Assembly (NCBI RefSeq): GCF_040717445.1
Contig: NZ_JBFEFL010000001.1
Coordinates: 2,490,001 to 2,554,000, forward strand
DNA length: 64,000 bases
Direction: 5' to 3'
Source: Qipengyuania sp. JC766
GTDB lineage: Bacteria; Pseudomonadota; Alphaproteobacteria; Sphingomonadales; Sphingomonadaceae
The stretch's first letter is position 1, and each line of letters begins with the position of its first letter. Shown here one piece after another: positions 24,759 to 31,210 of the stretch. The notes under the pieces were generated by a model, which was given only the letters and a program-made list of their open reading frames with translations, made no database searches and had not been told where the DNA came from. The translations under genes were made by a program, and so were the position numbers.

Positions 24759-25921
24759 GCCGTCTCTCCGGTATCCAGCCCCAGCAGAGCGCGTTTTTCC
24801 TGTGCGGAGAGGAAATTCGCCGCGCCGATTTGCGCCCACAACCGCTCGCGGTCCTCGGCCAGCGCGGGGATCCGGTCCTGGTCCACCGCCAGCGCCGGCT
24901 GCCCGGCGTCGCCGCCGAACCAGGGCGCCAAGCCATGCGCGATCCCGCCCAGCATCTTGTTCGCCAGCGGCAGCAGGGTGAGGCGCCACAGCGCGCGGTT
25001 CGCTTCCCGGTAATTGGCGTAGGTGTTGTCGCCCGGCAGGCCGAGCAGCATGGGCGGCACGCCGAAGGCGAGCGCGATGTCGCGCGCCGCCGCCGCCTTC
25101 AGGGTGGCGAAGTCCATGTCCGCCGGGCTCAGCGCCATCGACTGCCAGCTCATCCCGCCGTCGAGCAGCATCGGCCGCCCGGCATTGCCCGCCCCTTCGA
25201 ACGCGCGCGTCAGTTCGGTGCGCAGCCGCTCGTATTGCTCGGCGGTCATCTCTCCCCCGTCGCCCGGCGCATGGACCAGCGCGCCTGACGGCCGCGCCGC
25301 ATTGTCCAGCAGCGCGCGGTTCCAGCGGCTGGCTGCGTTGTGGATGGCGATGGCCGGGGCCGCCGCCGCCAGCGCGCCCGCGCCGTAATGATCGTCGCCC
25401 GGATGGAAGGCCTTGAGGTGGAGGATTTCCGGCCAGCCGTCCGCGTCCTCCAGCGGCAGGTCGATCGCCCGCGCCCCCAGCCGGTAACGATAGCCGCGCG
25501 GCCAGCCGTCCTCGCCCGGCACCACGCTCACCCGGTCGGGCCGCAATGCGAACAGTTCCACCGGCGTGCCCGCGCCGTCCTTCAGCACTTGGACGTAGGC
25601 GTTGCCGTGCAGCAGCAGGTGCGCGGCGAGCGTTTCGACCAGCGATTGCCCGGCCGAGGGCGCAGCGACCAGCGCGGCGAGCTTCGGATCGCGGGCGAGG
25701 AGCGGCGCGCTGCCCACCCCCTCGGCCACGATCCGCACCGATCGCTGGGCGACCGGATTGCCTTCGTACCCGTCGCGCAGGGCCTCCGCATAATCGAACG
25801 GCGCGGCCCCGGGCCGCGCCTCGAACGCGGTCGCCCAGGGGGAAACGAACCCGCGCGCAACAGGCACGGCCGGGCGGCCCCCGCCCTTGAAGGCGGAAGC
25901 GATAGTGGTGAGCAGGGACAT
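24755..25921 (-). CDS. GTA portal protein, HK97 family (gp3 equivalent)
   Basis: A protein of 388 residues that forms the DNA entry ring of the head. Typical segments are YEGNPVAQRSVRIVAEGVGS, HLLLHGNAYVQVL, ALRPDRVSVVPGEDG, EILHLKAFHPGDD and FGVPPMLLGLPGDNTYANYREA, the best conserved part of HK97 portals. It is the first gene after a 643-nt gap that interrupts the operon and holds a plus-strand lipoprotein gene. Weak GGAG lies 12 nt before the ATG. Its stop overlaps the DUF6127 start. Confidence 0.93.
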   Translation of the reverse strand: MSLLTTIASAFKGGGRPAVPVARGFVSPWATAFEARPGAAPFDYAEALRDGYEGNPVAQRSVRIVAEGVGSAPLLARDPKLAALVAAPSAGQSLVETLAAHLLLHGNAYVQVLKDGAGTPVELFALRPDRVSVVPGEDGWPRGYRYRLGARAIDLPLEDADGWPEILHLKAFHPGDDHYGAGALAAAAPAIAIHNAASRWNRALLDNAARPSGALVHAPGDGGEMTAEQYERLRTELTRAFEGAGNAGRPMLLDGGMSWQSMALSPADMDFATLKAAAARDIALAFGVPPMLLGLPGDNTYANYREANRALWRLTLLPLANKMLGGIAHGLAPWFGGDAGQPALAVDQDRIPALAEDRERLWAQIGAANFLSAQEKRALLGLDTGETA

Positions 25922-26045
25922 GCGATGTTCTCCGGTCGGGAGGGATGGTCGGTTCTGTTCGGGGCGCTGGCCACGCCCGGGTGGTCACCCCGGCCACGTG
26001 CCGGGGCGGAGCTTTTCGTGTTGCGGTTCGTCACAGGCAACTCGC

Positions 26046-26074
26046 TTGCCGCCAGTCCACCGTGGGCCTAGCCT
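26046..26074 (+). promoter_or_regulatory. Promoter of the inserted lipoprotein gene, leaderless type
   Basis: TTGCCG (26046-26051), 17-nt spacer, TAGCCT (26069-26074), then ATG after 6 nt. The same layout is seen before queC and the YqaA-like gene, so the inserted gene carries its own host-type promoter and does not depend on the GTA promoter. Confidence 0.55.
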
Positions 26075-26080
26075 CCGCCC

Positions 26081-26560
26081 ATGCGGTGCAAGCTCGCTCT
26101 CACGGCCGTCCTGTTGCTGAATGCCTGCGCGCTGGAGAGCGACGGTCCGCCGCGCGACTGTGCGGTGGCGAAGGCGGAATTCTGGGACTGTTTCGATGAG
26201 TTTCAATCGGCGGGCTTCGAAGCCATGTGGTATGGCTGCGTTCCCCATTCTGAGCCAAAGATCTTCGAAGGCTCTTTCGGGACGGATTTCGAATGGAGCC
26301 AGTTCTTCGAGAACCGCCAGCCGTCCCCCGAAGAAGCGTTCCCGGAAGACTATTCCCCGCCGAACCTGGCTTTCAAACAAGGCGTCGTTCCTCCCGCTTC
26401 GTCGCGAGGAAACGCTCGCCTCTGGGCAATCAGGTTTGTCGGCCGGGAAGAGACGTGCCGACTTTTCCCGGAAATCCCGCCAACGTTCTTCGTCGAGAAG
26501 ATATTGGACAAGGAACTGATCTGGGAAGTCAAAGGCTACCCCACCTACAGCTTCGAGTAA
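26081..26560 (+). CDS. Hypothetical lipoprotein inserted between terminase and portal, opposite strand
   Basis: A protein of 159 residues with a lipoprotein signal (MRCKLALTAVLLLNAC, Cys16 as the lipidated residue). The mature part has further cysteines (CAVAK, WDCFDEF, WYGCVPH, EETCRLF) and many aromatic and acidic residues. I do not recognise a family. It is the only plus-strand gene in the 15-kb GTA cluster, and its stop (26558-26560) lies 4 nt from the terminase stop (26565), so it fills the gap almost exactly. Its own promoter is visible. Its composition is less GC-rich than its neighbours. It may be cargo, an antisense element or simple insertion. Confidence 0.75.
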   Translation: MRCKLALTAVLLLNACALESDGPPRDCAVAKAEFWDCFDEFQSAGFEAMWYGCVPHSEPKIFEGSFGTDFEWSQFFENRQPSPEEAFPEDYSPPNLAFKQGVVPPASSRGNARLWAIRFVGREETCRLFPEIPPTFFVEKILDKELIWEVKGYPTYSFE

Positions 26561-26564
26561 TACC

Positions 26565-27926
26565 TCACAGCACCACGATCCGCGGCTCGCTGCGCTTGGT
26601 CAGCATCAGTTCGGTCAGGGCCCAGACCAGTGCATCGGCGCGGTCGGGGCTGCGGCCGGGGCCTTCGTAGGCGCCTCCTGGGACGAGGCCGCACAACTCG
26701 TCCTCCAGCGCGGCGAAGTGGCCGGCGTGGCGCACCCGGCCCGCTTCGTAGAGGGCGGCGACGGGTTCGGCCCGCGCGGTCTTGCCGCGGCTGGCATGGA
26801 CCCGGCGCACGGGCAGGGCGCGGTCCGCGGCGCGCAGCACGCTTTCCACCATCGCGCCGCCCTGGTTGGCTTCGGCCACCACCCGGTCCGCGTTCCAGGC
26901 GCGCGCCGTGTCCGCCACCGCGCGAGCCCAGCGTTCGGGGCTGGCGCGGTCCACGCTGCAATCGGCCAGCACGTGGGCGATGCCGCGCGCGTCCAGCCCG
27001 GCGACCACGATGCCGCAGGCATCGCCGTTCGTGCCCGCAGGCGGATCGACGCCGACGACCACGCGGCCCATCGCCGCATCGCAAGGCACGCCCTCTGCCG
27101 CGCGGCAGCGTTCCAGCAGCGCGCGGCTCCACAGCGCGCCTTCGACCGTGTCCACCATTTCCCCGTCCAGTTCCTGCCGCCCGAAGGCGCTCTGTTCGAA
27201 CTGCTCGACCATCCAGGTGAGGTAGTCGGTCGGCAGCACGGTGTTGTCCGTCGTGCGCCCGGTGGCGAGGACCACGCGGCCGGCCTGCGTTTCCGCCATC
27301 AGGCGCCGCATCAGCACAGTCGCGCGCGGGGTGGTGGTGGCGAGCACGCGGGGGGCCTCGCCCAGCCGCATGGTCAGTTGCAGATTGTTCCAGGCCTGCA
27401 TGGCACGCTCGCCCGAGTTTACCCATTTGGCAATTTCGTCGCACCAGGCATGGCTGTGCTGCGGACCGCGCAGGCTTTCCGGTTCGGCCGCGGAATAGAG
27501 GGTCGCGATCGCGCCGTTCTCCCAAGTCAGGCGCCGCAATGACGGTTCGAACACCGGTGCGAGCGCGCCGGGCGCCGCAGCCAGCACGCCGCTCTCCCCC
27601 TCCACCATGATGGCGCGCGCTTCGTTGAGGCTCGCGCCTACCAGCGCGATGCGTGCGGCGGGGTCGTTGCGGGCCACGTCGCGCACCCATTCGGCCCCGG
27701 CGCGGGTCTTGCCGAAGCCGCGCCCGGCGCAGATCAGCCATGTGCGCCATGCCTCGGCCGGGGGCAGCTGCGCGTCGCGAGCCCAGCCTTCCCAGTAGAA
27801 ACTGCCGAGCGCGGCCAGCTCATGCGGCTCCAGCGTCCGGGCCAGCGCCTCGCGGTCGGCATCGGCCGCGGCCCCGCTGCGGCGCAGCCATGTGCCGCGT
27901 GAGGTGCGGGCGGGTGCGCGGCTCAC
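26565..27926 (-). CDS. GTA large terminase subunit (gp2 equivalent)
   Basis: DNA packaging motor and nuclease, 453 residues from the GTG at 27924-27926, which overlaps the stop of the small terminase gene. The Walker A motif is GRGFGKT (68-74), the Walker B acidic pair is in HAWCDEIAKW (D163, E164) and the coupling motif is ATTTP (197-200). The nuclease domain shows the first metal-binding aspartate in VVGVDPP (D294) and later acids in SPDRADALVWAL (D428, D431). All catalytic parts appear intact, so packaging activity is plausible. GTAs use headful packaging with little sequence specificity. Confidence 0.93.
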   Translation of the reverse strand: MSRAPARTSRGTWLRRSGAAADADREALARTLEPHELAALGSFYWEGWARDAQLPPAEAWRTWLICAGRGFGKTRAGAEWVRDVARNDPAARIALVGASLNEARAIMVEGESGVLAAAPGALAPVFEPSLRRLTWENGAIATLYSAAEPESLRGPQHSHAWCDEIAKWVNSGERAMQAWNNLQLTMRLGEAPRVLATTTPRATVLMRRLMAETQAGRVVLATGRTTDNTVLPTDYLTWMVEQFEQSAFGRQELDGEMVDTVEGALWSRALLERCRAAEGVPCDAAMGRVVVGVDPPAGTNGDACGIVVAGLDARGIAHVLADCSVDRASPERWARAVADTARAWNADRVVAEANQGGAMVESVLRAADRALPVRRVHASRGKTARAEPVAALYEAGRVRHAGHFAALEDELCGLVPGGAYEGPGRSPDRADALVWALTELMLTKRSEPRIVVL

Positions 27927-28699
27927 GGGCGGGCCCGCCGACGGGCGATCGCGCGCCGCGTCTTCGCCAGTTCCTTGGCGGCATCGGCGCCGTTTTCGCG
28001 CAGCCGGTCGATCTTCTCGTTGATCGCCTGGATCGTCGCCGCTTCCTGCGCCAGCGTGCGGCGGCCCTTCTCGCGCGCCACGTTGTCGCGATGCGCGGTG
28101 AGGCATCGCAGCGCCGTGGCGGTATCGAACCCGCGTCCGGCACCGGCCCCGGACTGGGCCGACTTTCCGGCGCGCAAATGGGCCAGCAGCTCCATTTCCA
28201 GATTGTCGTACCCTTCGGCCAGCGCCGCGTACCACGCCTGTGCAAAGTGCGGATCGGTGCGGCGCAGGGCATAGACCCGGCTGGTGGTCAGGCCCGCCAC
28301 GGCGGCCGCAGCCGCGACATTGGACGTGGTGGCCAGTTCCGCCAGGAACCAGCGGATGCGCTGCGCCTGGCGGCGCGGTGCGGGACCCGGGCGCCGACGG
28401 CGCCCGTCGACGGGCGCTGCCGCATCCCACTCCTCCCGGAAGCCGGGATGCGTCGCCCGGCGCTGATAGGGCGTGGAACTGACCACCCCCGCGATGCGCG
28501 CCGCGGCCCGCACGCCCTCGCCGTTGCGCAAGGCGGCCAGGAACGGGGCGACCCACACAGGCTCGGGATCGGCAGGGGCAGGGGAGGGAGTACAGGAGGC
28601 GGCAGGCGCACGATCGGGCGCATGGTCGTTCGCCGCGTCGGGCACGGCGACGGGCACGGGCGGGCGACCGCCGGTGGCGGGCAGTTCGGGTTCGGTCAT
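27923..28699 (-). CDS. GTA small terminase-like protein (gp1 equivalent), tandem HTH repeats
   Basis: A protein of 258 residues from the ATG at 28697-28699. The N-terminal 45 residues are Pro/Ala-rich and probably disordered. Two similar helix-turn-helix-like units follow: GVRAAARIAGVVSSTPYQRR (about 60-79) and NVAAAAAVAGLTTSRVYALR (about 125-144), each followed by a PxFxxxWxAA helix. The C-terminal third is a charged coiled-coil region (EAATIQAINEKIDRL). RcGTA gp1 has been proposed as a small terminase. It is the first gene of the cluster, about 110 nt after the likely transcription start. Confidence 0.8.
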   Translation of the reverse strand: MTEPELPATGGRPPVPVAVPDAANDHAPDRAPAASCTPSPAPADPEPVWVAPFLAALRNGEGVRAAARIAGVVSSTPYQRRATHPGFREEWDAAAPVDGRRRRPGPAPRRQAQRIRWFLAELATTSNVAAAAAVAGLTTSRVYALRRTDPHFAQAWYAALAEGYDNLEMELLAHLRAGKSAQSGAGAGRGFDTATALRCLTAHRDNVAREKGRRTLAQEAATIQAINEKIDRLRENGADAAKELAKTRRAIARRRARP

Positions 28700-29030
28700 G
28701 ACGGCAAGCCTTTGCGGGCGGGGGTGAGGGGGAACGCGCCAGCGGCACAAACGCAAACAGGCGGCACCGTCCCCGGCCCGCCCGCTTTCGAATCACACTA
28801 TCGCGATGTTCCTGTTATGTACCAAAAGAGCGTGACGATGTCAAGCGGAAAAACCATATGGGTTATAACTTGGTTCGGCGCTAGCTGCGGAGACTTCCCG
28901 CGGTTAGCCAAAGAAAATGGCCGGTTTTGATCCGCCAGAAGATAAGGTCGAAGGTCTGAAAGTGGGGTGGAAAGCCTACATTTATAAATCGTCGATAGTA
29001 CGCTGCTCAAATTGCGAAAGGTCGCATCCG
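28700..29030. other. Intergenic region upstream of the GTA operon
   Basis: 331 nt between the divergent GTA operon and an SRPBCC gene. It contains the GTA promoter and about 110 nt of GTA leader. It is clearly more AT-rich than the flanking GTA genes. A reading frame continues upstream from the SRPBCC gene to 28917, but it has no domain character. A TTTATAAAT stretch near 28979 could be a minus-10 element for the plus-strand gene, with no convincing minus-35. Confidence 0.5.
28816..28844 (-). promoter_or_regulatory. Promoter of the GTA operon
   Basis: On the minus strand, TTGACA (28839-28844) is followed by exactly 17 nt and TACATA (28816-28821), close to the sigma70 consensus. Transcription would start near 28809, leaving a leader of about 110 nt before the small terminase ATG. 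It is the best promoter match in the window. No CtrA site (TTAA-N7-TTAA) was seen next to it. Confidence 0.7.
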
Positions 29031-29516
29031 ATGCCTGCTACTGAAGAAAACCAATGGGAGTTCACTGTCGAAAGGCAATTGCCCCTAAAGCGTTGGCACG
29101 CTTATCGAGTTGCTGTTGATCGTATGGAAGAGTGGTGGTGGCATCCGTCCTCACGGCCTGTGACAGAGATCCGAATAGGGATGGCTGCAGGGAGCCCTTT
29201 CAAGGCCTTCACAGACAATTCCTCGGACGTGCAGGAAGGCATCGTCCTAAGCGTTCGCCCAGGCTGGTTCTTTCACATCACCGACGCGCTTCATGGAGGA
29301 ATGCGTCCCGCTACACCAAGCATGGTAGGCTCTTGGACTTTCGGTTCCGCAACGGGTGGTTTTGCGAGACATGTGGCACGCATTCGCCACTTCTCCGAGG
29401 CTGACTATTCAAGGAACCTCGACCGCGGTCTGGAGCGCCGATGGAACGAGGCGGCTGATAAACTAGTGGCGCTGTGCGAAGAAGGCATTGGCGCAATTAA
29501 AAGGCATCGCGTGTAA
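29031..29516 (+). CDS. SRPBCC-like hypothetical protein
   Basis: A protein of 161 residues from the ATG at 29031 (GAAAGG upstream); an in-frame ATG at 28917 has no ribosome binding site. The pattern of an N-terminal strand (WEFTVERQLPLKRWHAYRVA), a Trp-rich helix (MEEWWWHPSS), a central GIVLSVRPGWFFHITDAL and a long C-terminal helix (NRNLDRGLERRWNEAADKLV-like, ending in VALCEEG) resembles START/AHSA1-type SRPBCC domains. This is by pattern only. The gene is AT-richer than the window average and stands alone next to the GTA operon, so recent acquisition is possible. Confidence 0.6.
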   Translation: MPATEENQWEFTVERQLPLKRWHAYRVAVDRMEEWWWHPSSRPVTEIRIGMAAGSPFKAFTDNSSDVQEGIVLSVRPGWFFHITDALHGGMRPATPSMVGSWTFGSATGGFARHVARIRHFSEADYSRNLDRGLERRWNEAADKLVALCEEGIGAIKRHRV

Positions 29517-29527
29517 AGGGTGACAAT

Positions 29528-29552
29528 ATGTCCGCCTTTGGGTCGTTAGCGG
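29528..29552 (+). repeat. Short dispersed repeat, copy 1
   Basis: ATGTCCGC, 11 nt, TAGCGG. It begins 11 nt after the SRPBCC gene stop. TTAGCGG can pair with CCGCTAA just downstream (29546-29564), giving a 7-bp stem. Confidence 0.55.
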
Positions 29553-29623
29553 ATGGCCCGCTAATGGGTTGGAAAGCGCGAAAGCTGCCTGTCGGCTTTT
29601 CGCAGGCGATCGACCCACGGCGA

Positions 29624-29649
29624 ATGTCCGGTTTTGGGGTAGTTAGCGC
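29624..29649 (+). repeat. Short dispersed repeat, copy 2
   Basis: ATGTCCGG, 12 nt, TAGCGC. It ends 2 nt before the stop of the convergent lipoprotein gene. The interior TTTTGGGGTAGT resembles CTTTGGGTCGT of copy 1. Confidence 0.5.
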
Positions 29650-29651
29650 AA

Positions 29652-30047
29652 TCAATGAGCAATGATTGCCTGCTCCGCGGCTGAGAGCCATCTCGCGAAC
29701 CATGACATGTTGCTTCTGTGTAGTCGGTCTTGCTGAGACCTTGAGCCAGTGATGCGCCGGCAATGGCTGGTTACGATAAATTCTCGGGGCGGTCCGAATT
29801 TTTTCTCATATTGTTCTAGCAATACCTGAAAGCGCGCTCCGAACCTTCTCTCAAACTCCGCATTATACTTTTCTCGAATTTGCGGGTCGCAAAGTTTTGA
29901 CCCTCTAGCTCGTGCACTAGCGTAGGCGAACTCTTGTCCCCAACTTTCCGAATTAATTTCTGGCATCATTTCTAACTCGGAAGCGCTATGGCTCGCGCAG
30001 CCGAATAGAAAAAAAGGTAAAACATAACGCGAGTATGGCTTGTGCAC
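29652..30047 (-). CDS. Small hypothetical lipoprotein (131 aa)
   Basis: A protein of 131 residues starting with GTG at 30045-30047. The start is followed by a signal with lipobox LFGC (Cys17). The mature part is short, charged and helical (REKYNAEFERRFGARFQVLLEQYEKKF). I do not recognise a family. No clear ribosome binding site precedes the GTG, so the start is uncertain, but the lipoprotein signal in frame supports it. It is AT-richer than the surrounding genome and lies between two short dispersed repeats and a gene-free stretch. Confidence 0.5.
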   Translation of the reverse strand: MHKPYSRYVLPFFLFGCASHSASELEMMPEINSESWGQEFAYASARARGSKLCDPQIREKYNAEFERRFGARFQVLLEQYEKKFGPPREFIVTSHCRRITGSRSQQDRLHRSNMSWFARWLSAAEQAIIAH

Positions 30048-30225
30048 GTAGTGCCAATAACATTTTAGCCTTCTGTCTGCAAAGGGGTCGCTTTCAGCCT
30101 GACCGCTTCCAGCTAATTCGGCGTCGAACCTGCCGTTCCGCTATCGAAGCCCAGCGCCATAGCCGGCTTGGGAGTATCTCCTTCTCGCACCCCGACGAGC
30201 CTCGCCCTAGGTGCCAAGGTGCGGT

Positions 30226-30390
30226 TCAGCGCTGTCGGTCCCTGCGCCACCGGACCGCGCTCAGGCCGCCGAACAGGACGCCCAGGATGATCCACACGAC
30301 CCAGTCGTCGCCCTGGACGAGCTTGAAGATGCCCAGCGCGAGAAACATCACCCCGACAAACGGAAAACCCTTCTTCGCGACGTCATTCAT
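30226..30390 (-). CDS. Small hypothetical membrane protein (54 aa)
   Basis: A protein of 54 residues from the ATG at 30388-30390, with GGAG about 10 nt upstream. It has two short membrane segments (FPFVGVMFLALGIFKLV and WVVWIILGVLFGGLSAV) and a basic C-terminus (RWRRDRQR), so the ends are probably in the cytoplasm. The frame is open upstream to 30519, but that part lacks any membrane character. No family is recognised. The 178 nt before 30226 hold no supported gene. Confidence 0.5.
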   Translation of the reverse strand: MNDVAKKGFPFVGVMFLALGIFKLVQGDDWVVWIILGVLFGGLSAVRWRRDRQR

Positions 30391-30531
30391 GGCCCAAACT
30401 CCTCGCCCTTGTCGTGCCGGCGCCATGCCATCGTCCCCGGTTGGAGCGGCGTCCTCGGCTGTGCACCGATGCGAGTATAGTCTATCACAGGCTCTCGGTA
30501 CTGCTGACAATTTCCGCAATCAGCTACCGCG

Positions 30532-30978
30532 TCAGTAAGAGGCGTTGCATTCGACGCGCACGAATTTCTGGCGGTCCGGCGAGTACAGTATGTTCACGTG
30601 CGAGCAGCCGCCGCCGTCCTTGCTGGGCATCTCGGCAGGATTGTCGATCCAGGCACTTTCGCCCGGATCGACCAGCATCAGTTCGCCTCCGCTCAAAGGG
30701 CAGGGGAACGGCGCTTCGTCGATCGTTCGACAATGCTCCTGCACGAACTGCCGATGATCGGCAGAATGGACGGTATAGACTGCTAGAACACCGGAATCGG
30801 AGTTTGCGTAATATCGCTCGTACCGGTGTAGCGGTAACGCATCTTCGGGCAATTTGACCGCCGCTTCGATCATCTCGCTCACCTTCCGCCTTTCGTCTTC
30901 GAGTTCCTCTTCGGTGATGGAGCAGCCAGCCGACAACAACAGCGGGAGAGACAGGAACGCGGGAAAGTTCGAATTCAT
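30532..30978 (-). CDS. Hypothetical lipoprotein (148 aa)
   Basis: A protein of 148 residues from the ATG at 30976-30978, with TTGGAG 4 nt upstream. The signal ends in the lipobox LSAGC. The mature domain has a helical start (EEELEDERRKVSEMIEAAV) and a conserved-looking C-terminal part with WIDNPAEMPSKDGGGCSH and RVECNASY. Four cysteines follow the lipid cysteine. I do not recognise a named family, but the WIDNPAEMP segment recalls hypothetical proteins of Erythrobacteraceae. The longer open frame to 31266 is probably not used. It is divergent from the diguanylate cyclase gene. Confidence 0.6.
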   Translation of the reverse strand: MNSNFPAFLSLPLLLSAGCSITEEELEDERRKVSEMIEAAVKLPEDALPLHRYERYYANSDSGVLAVYTVHSADHRQFVQEHCRTIDEAPFPCPLSGGELMLVDPGESAWIDNPAEMPSKDGGGCSHVNILYSPDRQKFVRVECNASY

Positions 30979-31210
30979 CACTCCAACGTGCACGAGAACG
31001 TGCAGGGCAACAACCGGTTCGTTGGGTGATGGATTGCCAGTCCCTCGTACCGAGTGCGAAAGCTCTTTTGCCAATTCCTCGCCGCCGAATTCGGACTGCA
31101 ATTCCAACCTGCTTTCGCTTCCTGCCACATTGATCGCCCGGCAATACGCTAGTAACCTGTAACGCCCCCACTTAACCCTTTCGAAACCATCTTTTCCGCA
31201 AAACGGCCTC

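Larger units (their letters stand above)
13629..28699 (-). mobile_element. Gene transfer agent (GTA) structural cluster, RcGTA-like
   Basis: About 15 kb of minus-strand genes in the order small terminase, large terminase, portal, DUF6127, prohead protease, capsid, connector, small protein, DUF3168, tail protein, two tail chaperone-like proteins, tape measure, DUF2460, DUF2163, NlpC/P60, tail-tip protein and DUF2793. This is the gene order of the Rhodobacter capsulatus GTA. There is no integrase, replication gene, lysis gene or repressor, which separates it from a prophage. The tape measure is very short, as in GTAs. The genes are intact and mostly overlap by 4 nt, so purifying selection is likely. 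GTAs pack random host DNA and move it between cells; whether this one is active cannot be read from the sequence. Confidence 0.92.

Noticed and set aside
13629-28699. Interpretation of the phage-like cluster as a prophage
   Set aside because: No integrase, att repeats, replication, lysis or repressor genes; order and short tape measure match a GTA.
30035-30538. A plus-strand open frame of 167 codons
   Set aside because: It overlaps the small membrane protein gene on the other strand, has no ribosome binding site and no domain character.
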